From: an uncultured Bacteroidia bacterium
GTDB lineage: Bacteria; Bacteroidota; Bacteroidia; Bacteroidales; F082
Assembly: GCA_902801625.1 (NCBI GenBank)
Contig: CADCJI010000012.1
Coordinates: 26,565 to 90,564, forward strand
Length of the DNA: 64,000 nucleotides
Reading direction: 5' to 3'
The notes under the pieces are model-generated. The model saw nothing but the letters and a program-made list of their open reading frames with translations. It made no database searches and was not told the origin of the DNA. Positions 1 through 8,598 of the stretch are shown piece by piece (the stretch's first letter is position 1; every line of letters begins with the position of its first letter). Made by a program: the position numbers and the translations under genes.

Positions 1-1
1 G

Positions 2-2863
2 AAAGCGGCAAAAGAATTCAATGTGGGAAAGGACACCATCGTGGAATTCCTTGCTAAAAAAGGATTCCAAGTGGATCCCTCTCCCAACACGAAGCTCACG
101 TCAGACATGTATGCGCTGCTCGTGAAGGAATATCAGGGCGAGAAGGAAGTGAAGAACGAGGCTATGAAATTGGGTAACCTCTCTTTCAAGGGTGGTAGTG
201 TTTCCGTTGATTCGGCATTGCAATCGCAAAAACCCGTCGATGAGGAAGAACACGAGGAAGTGATCATCCGCACGAACACGATAGCATCGCCTACTAAGAA
301 GACGACTAAACCTGTAGCTGCTGAGCCAGAAAAGGTAGAGGCAAAGGAAGAAACTCCGAAGCAAGAAGTTGAAACGACGGCCGAAAAGGCAGAACCTGAA
401 AAGAAGGACGACAGCACTCCGGGCATCTCGCTGAATATCCTCGGCAAGATTGACCTGGAGCCGAAGCCTCGTGAGAAGCAGGAAAAGAAGAAAGAAAAGG
501 AAAAGAAACCCGAAAAGCCTGCCCAACCTCAGGAAAAGAAACAGGAGAAACCTCAGCCTCAGCCAAAACAAGAGGAGAAGAAAAAGGAAGAGCCTGCCAA
601 GGTCGCTCCCGCCAAGGTGGAAGAGAAGCATGTTGAGCCTAAGGTCATCCGTTTGGAAGCTCCCAAACTGACGGGTCCCACCGTTTTGGGTACTTTGGAA
701 CTGCCTGTCGAGAAGAAAGGCGGCAAGCCTGGCGAATCGAAGAAAAAGAAACGTAAACGCATCTCAGGCGCCAAGCCTGAAGGCTCGTCGGAGAATCCTA
801 CAGGCCCGAATGTGAACGCAGGCGGCAAGAAACAGGATGGCAATAAACCTGGCAAGGGCCAAAAACCCGCTGACCAAGGTGGTAAGAAAGGCCAGAAGGA
901 TAATCAGAAACTGAGCAAGAAGGACAAGAAGTCGAAGCGTGAAGAAAAGCCCGAACTGAGCGAAGAGGAAATCTCGAAGCAGATCAAGGACACCTTGGCG
1001 CGTCTCGCTCCCATGGGCAAGTCGAAGACCTCCAAGCACCGCCGTGAGAAGCGTCAGGCCGTGGCCGGCACCATGATGGAAGAGATGATGCGTCAGGAGG
1101 AGGACAAGAAGGTGCTGAAAGTGACCGAATTTGTGACCGCCAACGAACTGGCCACGATGATGAATGTGCCTGTCGTTAAGGTCATCGGCACCTGCATGAG
1201 CCTCGGTATGCCCGTCTCCATCAACCAACGTCTTGATGCCGAAGCCCTGACTGTGGTTGCCGAGGAGTTCGGTTTCCAAGTTGACTTCGTCAGCGCCGAT
1301 GTGCAGGAAGCCATCGCAGAGACAGAAGAGATTGACCACGAAGAAGACCTTGTCCCCCGCGCTCCTGTCGTCACCGTCATGGGTCACGTCGACCATGGTA
1401 AGACTAAACTCTTGGACTACATCCGTAACACCAATGTGGTGGCCGGTGAGGCAGGTGGTATCACCCAGCACATCGGTGCCTATGAGGTGACCACCGAGAG
1501 TGGCAAGAAGATTACCTTCTTGGATACCCCTGGTCACGAAGCCTTCACCGCTATGCGTGCCCGTGGTGCCAAGATCACCGATGTCGCCATCATCGTCATC
1601 GCTACCGACGACAGTGTGATGCCGCAAACCGTCGAGGCTATCAACCATGCCCAGGCCGCTGGTGTGCCTATCGTCTTCGCACTGAACAAGATTGATAAGC
1701 CCACTGCCAACCCCGACAAGATTCGTGAGCAACTGGCTAACATGAATATCCTCGTCGAGAGCTGGGGCGGTAAATACCAAGACCAGGAAATCGCTGCCAA
1801 GATCGGTTTGAATGTCGATGCATTGCTTGAAAAGGTGTTGCTTGAGGCAGAGCTCCTCGACCTGAAGGCTAACCCCAACCGTCTCGCTAAGGGTACGGTC
1901 ATCGAGTCGGCATTGGACAAGGGCCGTGGCTATGTGGCCAAAATCCTGGTGCAGAACGGCACCTTGAAGATTGGTGACATGGTGCTTGCTGGTACCACTT
2001 ACGGTAAGGTGAAGGCCATGTTCGACGACCACAACCGTCCTGTCAAGGAGGCTGGTCCTTCCACGCCGGTGCTGTTGCTGGGTCTGAATGGTGCTCCTAT
2101 GCCGGGTGATGCCTTCAATGTGATGACTGATGAGCGCGAGGTGAAAGCCATCGCCAACCGCCGCGAGCAGTTGCAACGCGAACAGACGCGCCGCACCAGT
2201 CCGCATATCACTTTGGATGAGATTGGTCGTCGTATCGCCATCGGCGACTTCAAGGAGCTTAACATCATCGTCAAGGCCGACGTGGACGGCTCCGTGGAGG
2301 CTCTGGCCGACAGCTTGCTGAAGCTCTCCACTGAGGAGGTGCAAGTCAACGTCATCCACAAGTCGGTGGGTGCCATCAGCGAGTCGGACGTCATGCTGGC
2401 TTCTGCCTCCAACGCCGTCATCGTGGGCTTCAACGTGCGTCCTACCGCACAAGCGCGTAAGATGGCTGAGAATGAGAAGATCGACATCCGCCTCTACTCC
2501 ATCATCTACACCGCCATCGAAGAGATCAAGGCCGCTATCGAAGGTATGTTGGCTCCTGAGATCGAGGAAGTGGTCACCTGCAACCTCGAAATCCGCGAGA
2601 CCTTCAAGATCAGCAAGGTCGGCACTATCGCCGGCTGTATGGTTTTGGACGGCAAGGTCACCCGCAACACCAAGGTTCGTGTCATCCGTGATGGCATCGT
2701 GATTTACACGGGTGTGCTCGGCTCCTTGAAGCGTTACAAGGACGACGTCAAGGAAGTCAGCGCCGGTATGGACTGCGGTTTGAACATCGAGAACTTCAAC
2801 GACATCAAGGTCGGCGACATCATCGAGGGTTACACCGAGAAGGAAGTTGCTAGGAAGTTGTAA
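2..2863 (+). CDS. infB: Translation initiation factor IF-2 (5'-truncated by window edge)
   Basis: IF-2 is the GTPase that places initiator tRNA on the 30S subunit. The reading frame is open from base 2 ([12 protein letters not shown]...), the usual N-terminal IF-2 helix, so the true start lies before the window; the ATG-like codon at 23 (GTG) is internal. A long Lys/Glu/Pro-rich linker follows (about residues 80-340), then the G domain with GHVDHGKT (near 460), DTPGHEAF and NKID, then domains II-IV. The highly charged, low-complexity linker is normal for Bacteroidetes IF-2. A strong hairpin terminator follows the stop, and the next gene is convergent. Identification is secure. Confidence 0.97.
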   Translation, partial: KAAKEFNVGKDTIVEFLAKKGFQVDPSPNTKLTSDMYALLVKEYQGEKEVKNEAMKLGNLSFKGGSVSVDSALQSQKPVDEEEHEEVIIRTNTIASPTKKTTKPVAAEPEKVEAKEETPKQEVETTAEKAEPEKKDDSTPGISLNILGKIDLEPKPREKQEKKKEKEKKPEKPAQPQEKKQEKPQPQPKQEEKKKEEPAKVAPAKVEEKHVEPKVIRLEAPKLTGPTVLGTLELPVEKKGGKPGESKKKKRKRISGAKPEGSSENPTGPNVNAGGKKQDGNKPGKGQKPADQGGKKGQKDNQKLSKKDKKSKREEKPELSEEEISKQIKDTLARLAPMGKSKTSKHRREKRQAVAGTMMEEMMRQEEDKKVLKVTEFVTANELATMMNVPVVKVIGTCMSLGMPVSINQRLDAEALTVVAEEFGFQVDFVSADVQEAIAETEEIDHEEDLVPRAPVVTVMGHVDHGKTKLLDYIRNTNVVAGEAGGITQHIGAYEVTTESGKKITFLDTPGHEAFTAMRARGAKITDVAIIVIATDDSVMPQTVEAINHAQAAGVPIVFALNKIDKPTANPDKIREQLANMNILVESWGGKYQDQEIAAKIGLNVDALLEKVLLEAELLDLKANPNRLAKGTVIESALDKGRGYVAKILVQNGTLKIGDMVLAGTTYGKVKAMFDDHNRPVKEAGPSTPVLLLGLNGAPMPGDAFNVMTDEREVKAIANRREQLQREQTRRTSPHITLDEIGRRIAIGDFKELNIIVKADVDGSVEALADSLLKLSTEEVQVNVIHKSVGAISESDVMLASASNAVIVGFNVRPTAQARKMAENEKIDIRLYSIIYTAIEEIKAAIEGMLAPEIEEVVTCNLEIRETFKISKVGTIAGCMVLDGKVTRNTKVRVIRDGIVIYTGVLGSLKRYKDDVKEVSAGMDCGLNIENFNDIKVGDIIEGYTEKEVARKL

Positions 2864-2881
2864 ACGATAGTTTACTGCATG

Positions 2882-2916
2882 ATAAAGCCTCGGCAACAAG
2901 TTTGTCGAGGCTTTAT
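2882..2916. terminator. Bidirectional hairpin terminator between infB and the transglutaminase gene
   Basis: ATAAAGCCTCG at 2882-2892 pairs with CGAGGCTTTAT at 2906-2916. Pairing extends inward by four more base pairs (one G-T) and leaves a small loop. It sits between two convergent genes, so it could serve both. Confidence 0.8.
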
Positions 2917-2938
2917 GTGTTATTTGGATAGTGATATA

Positions 2939-5491
2939 TTAAAGTTTCGCCATTACCTTCAACATCTGCTCGCCCAAACCAATCGTGTAACCCTGCTTCA
3001 CAAACACCACCTCACTGTTGGCATTGCCGATGATGAAGATGGGGCGGATGTCGGTGTTGAGGTGCAGACCGTCAACGATTTCGTCGCGTATCTCACCTTC
3101 ATCTATGCCGTAGACGATGCCTTCGGGCAACTCGCTGAAGTTCTTCAATTTGAATTTGTCGTAGTCGGCTTTGTCGCTGAAGACAAAGACTATCGGCAAG
3201 TTGCTCTCTTCAAAGTCTTTGCGGAAGGCGGCGATGTCCTGCATGGCATGGGTGGTGGGTTCGCTGCCTTGATCTAAGTAACCGAGGATGAAATAGCTGT
3301 CTTTGATCAGTTGTTTCGGGTTGCCTTTTTCGCCCGTTTCAGGGTCGGTGAATTTGCTATCAGCATAGTAACTGCCGACAACACGAAGCTCGTTGTCGGG
3401 CTGGCGCAGGACGAGGTTCACTTGTGTGGTTTCACCCGCCTTGATGGTGAAAAACTCGCTGTGGGTCAGGGCTGTGCCGTCATCCAAGCGCGTGCCTGCC
3501 GTGAGGATATAATAGCCTTCATCCAAAGGTGTGGGATGTTCGAAGGTGGAGAGCATCATGCCATCGTCGATGCCAGGATCTTTGGCATCATAGGCCAAGA
3601 GGCGGAAACTTTGGCCATCGAACTTCTTGATGCTGAAGTGCGTGTAGTATTTCGGGTCGGCCACGGAGGCGATAGGGAAATAATGGATGTCCAGATAGCC
3701 AATGGCAGTGCTAGTTGGCTCAGCGGCTTCAAAGTCCACATTAACCCATTCATTGCCAAAATATTGCACATTACCATTCACAGGGTTGATTTGTGCCGCG
3801 ATACCCAAGCTGCGTGCCATACTGACGAAGAAGATGTCGCGCGAGTGGCGGTCGGCCTTACGCGCTTTCAGGACGCCTAGGGGCGAAATCGGGATGCGCT
3901 GTAAAGCCAAATTGTCGTCGGCTTGTATGTTCTTTTTTACCCAATCGACCAACAAGGCGGGATTGTCATGGTATTGTCTTCTTTCCGCTTCGGGGAAGAA
4001 CTCGGAGAGGGTCTTGCGGTAAGGCACAATCATTTCATTGCTCATTCTAGGGCTGAGGATGTATTGCGCATAGAGTTCAGGCGGCATGGAGATGATGGAT
4101 TGCTCAAGACCGGGTGTGTTGTCAAAATGGTCTTTCAGCACCTCAAGGCTGACATCGCGCAGGTCTTTGTCGGAGATGTTGCTGAGCAGTTCCACGGCTT
4201 TGATTTCTGCGTTTTGGCCTTGGGCGTATTTCACAAAGGCGGCGATGGTCTGGTAGTTACCCCAAGTCTTTTCGTAAATGCTGCACAGCTTTTTGTTGCC
4301 CGTGTTCATAATCACATCCATCTGGGCTTTCTTGCAGTCGGCGATGTAGGCGTTGCGCAGCGAGTCTTCAAAGGCTATGCGGCGGTCGTTTTCGGCACGC
4401 ATCTCAGCCGTCACCTCGGGCAAGATGCTTGTCGGGGCGGGTGGTACCATGTCGAACTCAAAGATGTCGTTTTGGCCCTGCATATGGTCAAGGGTGATGG
4501 TAACATTCTCTTGTTTGCCCGACTTGAACACTTGGAAACCAAACTTACCGTCTTTGGCGGCGTAGGCCATCATGCAGCCCAAACCAGAGGTGAGCCAGGT
4601 CTGACCATTCTCGTCGGTGGTCTTCGTGACGACGGTGCAGAACTCGGCGTAGTTGTAAATTTTGAACTCCACGGGCAGGTTAGCTTGCGGTTTGCCGTTG
4701 TTGTCCACCACGGTGATGGTAGTCTTGGCAGCCTTTCCATAGTTGCCCACCACATTGATTTCCGTGTAGTTGGCACTACGGCTGATGACTTCTTCTGGAC
4801 CGTCGTAGTCACCGAATACGCGGGTGTGTAATAATAAGGTGCGTGAGGCAGGCTCGTTGAACCAACCCAAGTCGAGCACAGGCTCAGGCTCGCAGGCGCC
4901 TAAGAAATGCCAATTCCCGTCTACCCAGGCCTCCACCCAGGCGTGGTTGTCGTCGCAGTGGGCCCAGCGGGGGGTGTAGACTTGACGGGCAGGGATGCCC
5001 ACGGTGCGCAAGGCCGTTACCAGTAGCGTCGACTCCTCGCCGCAGCGCCCCCACGAGGTCTTGATGGTCGCCATTGGTGCACTGGTGCGGCTGTCGCTAC
5101 CTTTATAGTTCACATGCTCGTGACACCAATGGTTCACTTCGAGTACGGCATCGTAAAGCGACAAATCCTTCACGCGGCCTTTCAGCTCCTCATAATAGGT
5201 GGCACGGAAGCGGTCGAGGTTCTCGTTGTTGACGCGCACGGGCACCACGAAATGCTTGAACTCGCGCTCGGGGATGCTATTGCCCCAAGGCATCTCTTGT
5301 TTGGCGAGGAAGGCATAGTGGACACACTCGCGGTAATAGTCCTCGGTGTAGTCCACGCTATCGCCAAGGGGCATGTATTGGTAGAGGAACTGTAAGGCTT
5401 GTTTTTCGTTGAAAGTCGTTTCCTTTTCCGACGAGCAGGCCGAGAAAAGCAGTGCTGATAGAACAGCAAAAGATAGGATGAGGTTTTTCAT
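2939..5491 (-). CDS. Transglutaminase-like lipoprotein with C-terminal thioredoxin-like region
   Basis: An 850-residue protein with a lipoprotein signal (lipobox around LFSAC, Cys 19), so probably attached to a membrane facing the periplasm or outside. A transglutaminase/papain-like core lies near residues 120-200: WGRCGEES supplies the Cys (about 149) and DNHAWVEAW the His. The usual third Asp position reads GACEPE, so the third catalytic residue is uncertain. The middle contains an Ig-like region (about 250-330). The last 130 residues resemble a thioredoxin/AhpC fold but lack a CxxC motif. This is a conserved family in Bacteroidetes; substrate is unknown. It could be a peptidase or amidase rather than a cross-linker. 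Confidence 0.8.
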   Translation of the reverse strand: MKNLILSFAVLSALLFSACSSEKETTFNEKQALQFLYQYMPLGDSVDYTEDYYRECVHYAFLAKQEMPWGNSIPEREFKHFVVPVRVNNENLDRFRATYYEELKGRVKDLSLYDAVLEVNHWCHEHVNYKGSDSRTSAPMATIKTSWGRCGEESTLLVTALRTVGIPARQVYTPRWAHCDDNHAWVEAWVDGNWHFLGACEPEPVLDLGWFNEPASRTLLLHTRVFGDYDGPEEVISRSANYTEINVVGNYGKAAKTTITVVDNNGKPQANLPVEFKIYNYAEFCTVVTKTTDENGQTWLTSGLGCMMAYAAKDGKFGFQVFKSGKQENVTITLDHMQGQNDIFEFDMVPPAPTSILPEVTAEMRAENDRRIAFEDSLRNAYIADCKKAQMDVIMNTGNKKLCSIYEKTWGNYQTIAAFVKYAQGQNAEIKAVELLSNISDKDLRDVSLEVLKDHFDNTPGLEQSIISMPPELYAQYILSPRMSNEMIVPYRKTLSEFFPEAERRQYHDNPALLVDWVKKNIQADDNLALQRIPISPLGVLKARKADRHSRDIFFVSMARSLGIAAQINPVNGNVQYFGNEWVNVDFEAAEPTSTAIGYLDIHYFPIASVADPKYYTHFSIKKFDGQSFRLLAYDAKDPGIDDGMMLSTFEHPTPLDEGYYILTAGTRLDDGTALTHSEFFTIKAGETTQVNLVLRQPDNELRVVGSYYADSKFTDPETGEKGNPKQLIKDSYFILGYLDQGSEPTTHAMQDIAAFRKDFEESNLPIVFVFSDKADYDKFKLKNFSELPEGIVYGIDEGEIRDEIVDGLHLNTDIRPIFIIGNANSEVVFVKQGYTIGLGEQMLKVMAKL

Positions 5492-5508
5492 GTTGCAATT
5501 GTTTGCTG

Positions 5509-5516
5509 CAAAGATA
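5509..5516 (-). promoter_or_regulatory. Probable -7 element for the transglutaminase gene
   Basis: CAAAGATA on the plus strand reads TATCTTTG on the minus strand, matching the Bacteroidetes -7 consensus TAnnTTTG. It lies 18 bp before the start codon at 5491. No TTTG was seen at the ideal -33 distance. Confidence 0.55.
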
Positions 5517-5580
5517 GTGTTTATTTCAATCCTTCCGTCAGGAACTTCCGCAAATGGAGGTGGGTTTTGTCTCGGATTTT

Positions 5581-5678
5581 TCTTTTATGGAAGAAATTTT
5601 CCATAAAATCAGGAAATAATTCTTTTATAGAAGAATTTTTATTGAAAAAGTTGAAATTCTTCTTTTATGGAAGAAATT
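5581..5678. repeat. Three 18-bp dyad repeats at exact 40-bp spacing
   Basis: TCTTTTATGGAAGAAATT at 5581 and 5661 and a near copy (TCTTTTATAGAAGAATTT) at 5621. Each contains the inverted repeat TTCTT-N6-AAGAA when the preceding base is included. The two 22-nt spacers are unrelated to each other. The array lies between the divergent transglutaminase gene and the promoter at 5736. It looks like a set of protein-binding sites; no candidate regulator is obvious in the island. Confidence 0.7.
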
Positions 5679-5706
5679 GTATTGATGGAAAGATTGGTTT
5701 TCTGAA

Positions 5707-5743
5707 TTTGAAATGTAATTATCAGAAAAATACGCTATCTTTG
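5707..5743 (+). promoter_or_regulatory. Probable promoter of the structured leader and methyltransferase
   Basis: TATCTTTG at 5736-5743 matches the Bacteroidetes -7 element, with a TTTG at 5707-5710. The 25-nt gap is longer than the usual 19-21, so the -33 half is doubtful. Transcription would start near 5750 and give a leader of about 320 nt. Confidence 0.55.
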
Positions 5744-5827
5744 CGCCAAATAAAGACCAAAGCATCGTTAGAGATAAAAATAGAGAATAAATAACATATT
5801 ATAAACCAAAGCATTAGCTATTATTTC

Positions 5828-6002
5828 GCGTTTAGCCAAGAGCCTCGCAAACTATTTGGAAATAAACAATCAGAAATAATAACAGGTAGTCATCCGATTG
5901 GAAAACCTGACCAACGAATAAAGCAATGCTTGCATCGAATAGGTGTAAGCATCTTATTTGTTGGTAGAGGTTTCCATGCGAGGCCGCCTCTAAGCTAAAC
6001 GC
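5828..6002 (+). ncRNA. Unassigned structured RNA (long branched hairpin), leader of the methyltransferase gene
   Basis: The ends close perfectly: GCGTTTAGC (5828-5836) with GCTAAACGC (5994-6002). Next come AGAG with CTCT and CCTCGC (5843-5848) with GCGAGG (5978-5983). After an asymmetric 5' bubble of about 50 nt, a long stem forms: 5900-5923 pairs with 5953-5975, and ATGCTTGCA (5926-5934) pairs with TGTAAGCAT (5944-5952). No open frame of note crosses it. A closed hairpin with a large internal bubble is also the general shape of 6S RNA, but the bubble here is almost wholly on one side. The lack of a terminator and the position before a gene favour a regulatory leader. Pairing is seen directly; function is not known. 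Confidence 0.65.
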
Positions 6003-6033
6003 AATAAGTGTAAGTCTTGCACCTTATCTTATT
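6003..6033 (+). promoter_or_regulatory. Small hairpin between structured RNA and start-codon hairpin
   Basis: AATAAG (6003-6008) can pair with CTTATT (6028-6033), with TGTAAG and CTTGCA offering partial pairing inside. There is no T-run after it, so it is not an intrinsic terminator. Confidence 0.35.
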
Positions 6034-6039
6034 GTGTTT

Positions 6040-6071
6040 GCGGAAAATAGAAGTGCTAAACTATTATCCGC
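6040..6071 (+). promoter_or_regulatory. Hairpin abutting the methyltransferase start codon
   Basis: GCGGAAAATAG (6040-6050) pairs with CTATTATCCGC (6061-6071) with a single mismatch around a 10-nt loop. The ATG begins at 6072, directly after the stem. The whole expected ribosome-binding zone is inside the hairpin, and no free Shine-Dalgarno sequence is visible. This suggests translation depends on opening the stem. Confidence 0.55.
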
Positions 6072-7142
6072 ATGGCCAATAAAAACCTGAATCAAGCAAA
6101 GAACGCAAAAAAGGATGAGTTTTATACCCAACTTGTTGATATTGAGAACGAGTTGAGGCATTATAAAGAGCATTTTAAGGGCAAGACGGTGCTTTGTAAC
6201 TGCGACGATCCGCGTGTGAGCAACTTTTTCCATTATTTCAGCTACAATTTCGAGCAATTGGGTTTGAAGAAGCTAATTACCACTTGCTACAAGAACCAAA
6301 ACCGCGACTTGTTCAGTCAAAACGATGCCGAACAAGCCATTTGGTTGGAGTATTTTGGTGACCGCAATGGCAACCGTGTGCCCGACCCCGAGGAAATCGG
6401 TATTCATTATTTCAAAGGTGATGGTGATTTCCGTTCTGCTGAGTGCATCGAGTTGCTCAAAGAAGCCGATATTGTGGTGACCAATCCCCCTTTCTCATTG
6501 TTTCGGGAGTATGTGGCGCAATTGATGAAGTATGATAAGAAGTTTGTTATCTTAGGAAGAATGAGTGCATTGCATTATTCAGAAATATTCCCTTTGATTC
6601 AAGATAACAGAATATGGTTGGGATACGGGTTTAACCTATCGATGATATATAAAACGCCATATTCTAATGATTTAGAGGCAAATAAAAAGTTTGTGCAATC
6701 TAAAGGCTATAATCCTGATGAAAACTATATTAAGGTTCCTGCTATTACTTGGTTTACCAATCTAGATCATCAAAAGCGTCATGAATCACTGATAATGTAT
6801 AAACAGTACAACCCAGAAGAATACCCAAAATATGAGAACTATGATGCTATCAATGTTGATTCTGTAAGTGAAATACCTATGGATTACTTTGATGTGATGG
6901 GTGTGCCAGATTCTTTTCTTGGGCAATTAAACCCTGAGCAATTTGAGATAGTAGGATTAGGAAGCGGTGATTTAGCAAAACAGATTGGAATTAAGAAGAA
7001 TTATAGAGGAAGAACAGATCTTGCTTTGTGCATTAATGGAGTGAATAGATGTCCCTATAGCCGTATCCTCATCCGTCGTAAACAAAAGCCAATAGACTAC
7101 GCTTCGGTAGAACTGACGGTCTCGATGGCGGCAGAAAACTAA
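6072..7142 (+). CDS. EcoRI-family adenine-specific DNA methyltransferase
   Basis: A 356-residue protein resembling M.EcoRI-type N6-adenine methyltransferases. The start region MANKNLNQAKNAKKDEFYTQ, the early segment LCNCDDPRVSNFF and the catalytic motif TNPPF (about 137-141, the NPPF motif of N6-adenine methylases) support this. The product should methylate a short palindromic DNA site. The last 19 or so residues, after RILIRRK, run into a palindromic repeat and may be an acquired extension. The middle of the gene (about 6560-7080) is clearly more AT-rich than the two ends. The next gene on the same strand is a DUF262-HNH nuclease, which suggests a modification/restriction pair. Its leader holds an elaborate RNA fold. 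Confidence 0.88.
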   Translation: MANKNLNQAKNAKKDEFYTQLVDIENELRHYKEHFKGKTVLCNCDDPRVSNFFHYFSYNFEQLGLKKLITTCYKNQNRDLFSQNDAEQAIWLEYFGDRNGNRVPDPEEIGIHYFKGDGDFRSAECIELLKEADIVVTNPPFSLFREYVAQLMKYDKKFVILGRMSALHYSEIFPLIQDNRIWLGYGFNLSMIYKTPYSNDLEANKKFVQSKGYNPDENYIKVPAITWFTNLDHQKRHESLIMYKQYNPEEYPKYENYDAINVDSVSEIPMDYFDVMGVPDSFLGQLNPEQFEIVGLGSGDLAKQIGIKKNYRGRTDLALCINGVNRCPYSRILIRRKQKPIDYASVELTVSMAAEN

Positions 7143-7310
7143 GTCCCGTAGGGACGCAGGACATTAAGCAGGTGGATTCATCCCCTGCGCATAAAACGAC
7201 GATGAAGAAAGGACGCAGCCATAGATCCCAAGCCAACGCGCAAACCTGCGTGGGGATGACATGGCTGCTGCCTCCACCAAGTCCCATAGGGACGTAGGAT
7301 ATTAAGCAGG
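7141..7310. repeat. Two copies of a 32-bp repeat with GTCCC-N3-GGGAC core in the 200-bp gap
   Basis: Copy one is 7141-7172, overlapping the methyltransferase stop codon. Copy two is 7279-7310. They differ at three positions and share AAGTCCC-TAGGGACG and ATTAAGCAGG. The core is palindromic, as in REP-like elements. The rest of the 7143-7342 gap has no convincing gene. Confidence 0.7.
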
Positions 7311-7342
7311 CGACGTAAGTCCTTGCGACAAACAAAGAGAAA

Positions 7343-8434
7343 ATGAACATAGAACTACACAAAATCACCGTCCGCGAGCTGACCAAAGGCTACGTGGATA
7401 ACAATGAAAACGGCGTGCGCGCCTATGGCGGCCGCCTCGACGTGCGCCCGCCCTACCAGCGCGAGTTCGTCTACAAAGAAAAACAGCGCGATGCCGTCAT
7501 CGACACGCTCACCCAAGGCTTTCCGCTCAATGTGATGTATTGGGCCGTACGCGACGACGACACTTTCGAAATCATCGACGGGCAGCAGCGCACCATCAGC
7601 ATCTGCCAATATGTCAATGGCGACTTCGCCTTCAACTTCCGCTATTTCCACAACCTCCAGCCCGATGAGCAAGAACAAATCCTCAACTATGAGTTGCAAA
7701 TCTACATCTGTAGCGGCACCGACAGTGAGAAGCTGAAATGGTTCCGAACCATCAACATCGCGGGAGAGGCGCTCACCGAGCAGGAGCTGCGCAACGCGGT
7801 GTATGCAGGCAGTTGGGTGAGCGACGCCAAACGCTATTTCAGCAAGAACGGTGCACCTGCCGCAAAAATCGGTAGCGACTACCTCAACGGCTCCGCCATC
7901 CGTCAGGACTACCTCGAAACCGCCATCGACTGGATTTCGGACGGCAATATCGAGGTCTACATGTCGAACCACCAGCATGATGCCAGTGCCGCACCGCTGT
8001 GGCAGTTCTTCCAGTCGGTCATCACCTGGATTGAGACCTCGTTCCGCCCGACCAAGGAACGCAAGAAAATCATGAAAGGCGTGGAGTGGGGGATGCTCTA
8101 CAAGCAATACAAAGACCAAGTGTTTGACTACAAAGCCATCGATGAAGAAGTAAAACGCCTTATCCTCGACGATGATGTAACTAAAAATTCAGGTATTTAT
8201 CCCTATATTCTTACACGCAAGGAGAAATATCTGTCGATTCGAGCCTTCACCGATGCACAAAAATTGTCGGCATACGAAAGGCAGATGGGTTTTTGTGCCG
8301 ACTGTAAGCAGCATTTCGAGCTCTCCCAAATGGAAGCCGACCACATCACACCGTGGCACCTCGGCGGCAAGACCATTGCGGAGAATTGTCAGATGCTCTG
8401 CAAGGAATGTAATAGACGGAAGAGTGGAAAATAA
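7343..8434 (+). CDS. DUF262 (GmrSD/ParB-like) protein with C-terminal HNH nuclease domain
   Basis: 363 residues. The N-terminal DUF262 domain has RPPYQREFVY (about 35-44) and the hallmark IIDGQQRT (about 77-84), the motif linked to nucleotide use in GmrSD-type restriction proteins. The C-terminal 47 residues form an HNH domain: CADC, EADHITPWHLGG, then CKECNRRK, with the zinc cysteines and catalytic His all present. It follows the EcoRI-family methyltransferase on the same strand, which points to a DNA-restriction role. Whether it cuts unmodified or modified DNA cannot be told from sequence. It is complete, with a strong terminator after it. Its codon use is richer in G and C than that of the central methyltransferase region. 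Confidence 0.88.
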   Translation: MNIELHKITVRELTKGYVDNNENGVRAYGGRLDVRPPYQREFVYKEKQRDAVIDTLTQGFPLNVMYWAVRDDDTFEIIDGQQRTISICQYVNGDFAFNFRYFHNLQPDEQEQILNYELQIYICSGTDSEKLKWFRTINIAGEALTEQELRNAVYAGSWVSDAKRYFSKNGAPAAKIGSDYLNGSAIRQDYLETAIDWISDGNIEVYMSNHQHDASAAPLWQFFQSVITWIETSFRPTKERKKIMKGVEWGMLYKQYKDQVFDYKAIDEEVKRLILDDDVTKNSGIYPYILTRKEKYLSIRAFTDAQKLSAYERQMGFCADCKQHFELSQMEADHITPWHLGGKTIAENCQMLCKECNRRKSGK

Positions 8435-8457
8435 ACTGCTAAAAGTTGGTTTACCAC

Positions 8458-8488
8458 AAAAAATGGTGGTAAGCTTACCACCTTTTTT
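8458..8488. terminator. Hairpin terminator after the DUF262-HNH gene
   Basis: An A-tract, then the perfect palindrome GGTGGTAAGCTTACCACC (8465-8482), then a T-run. It could work in both directions. The same GTGGTAA/TTACCAC core recurs before and after the Fic gene. Confidence 0.7.
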
Positions 8489-8530
8489 AGAAAATAATGC
8501 GCTAATCCCACGCGATTCAGCAAAAATGTG

Positions 8531-8580
8531 TATTTTTGTCGGCGAAATGGTGGTAATGTTACCACCAAATTTGGTGGTAA
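8531..8580 (+). promoter_or_regulatory. Candidate fic promoter and adjoining palindrome
   Basis: TATTTTTG (8531-8538) matches the -7 consensus. TGGTGGTAATGTTACCACCA (8549-8568) is a near-perfect palindrome just where transcription would begin, followed by another GGTGGTAA half-site (8573-8580). The layout resembles an operator over a start site. Confidence 0.5.
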
Positions 8581-8598
8581 ATGTAAATCTTTGTACTG

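Noticed and set aside
23-25. Start codon of infB at 23
   Set aside because: The frame is open to the window edge and encodes the conserved IF-2 N-terminal helix before this codon.
764-2899. Long open frame antisense to infB
   Set aside because: It mirrors the codon pattern of infB and has no domain. Similar antisense frames lie over other G/C-rich genes.
3923-4831. Open frame antisense to the transglutaminase gene
   Set aside because: No motif or ribosome site; a shadow of the coding strand.
5581-5678. CRISPR array
   Set aside because: Repeats are only 18 bp, there are three, spacers are 22 nt, and no cas genes are present. Protein-binding sites are more likely.
5828-6002. Retron non-coding RNA (closing a1/a2-like stem and long hairpin)
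   Set aside because: No reverse transcriptase gene lies in the window near it; the next gene is a methyltransferase.
5828-6002. 6S RNA assignment
   Set aside because: The bubble is almost entirely on the 5' side and there is no terminator. I could not match it; kept as unassigned.
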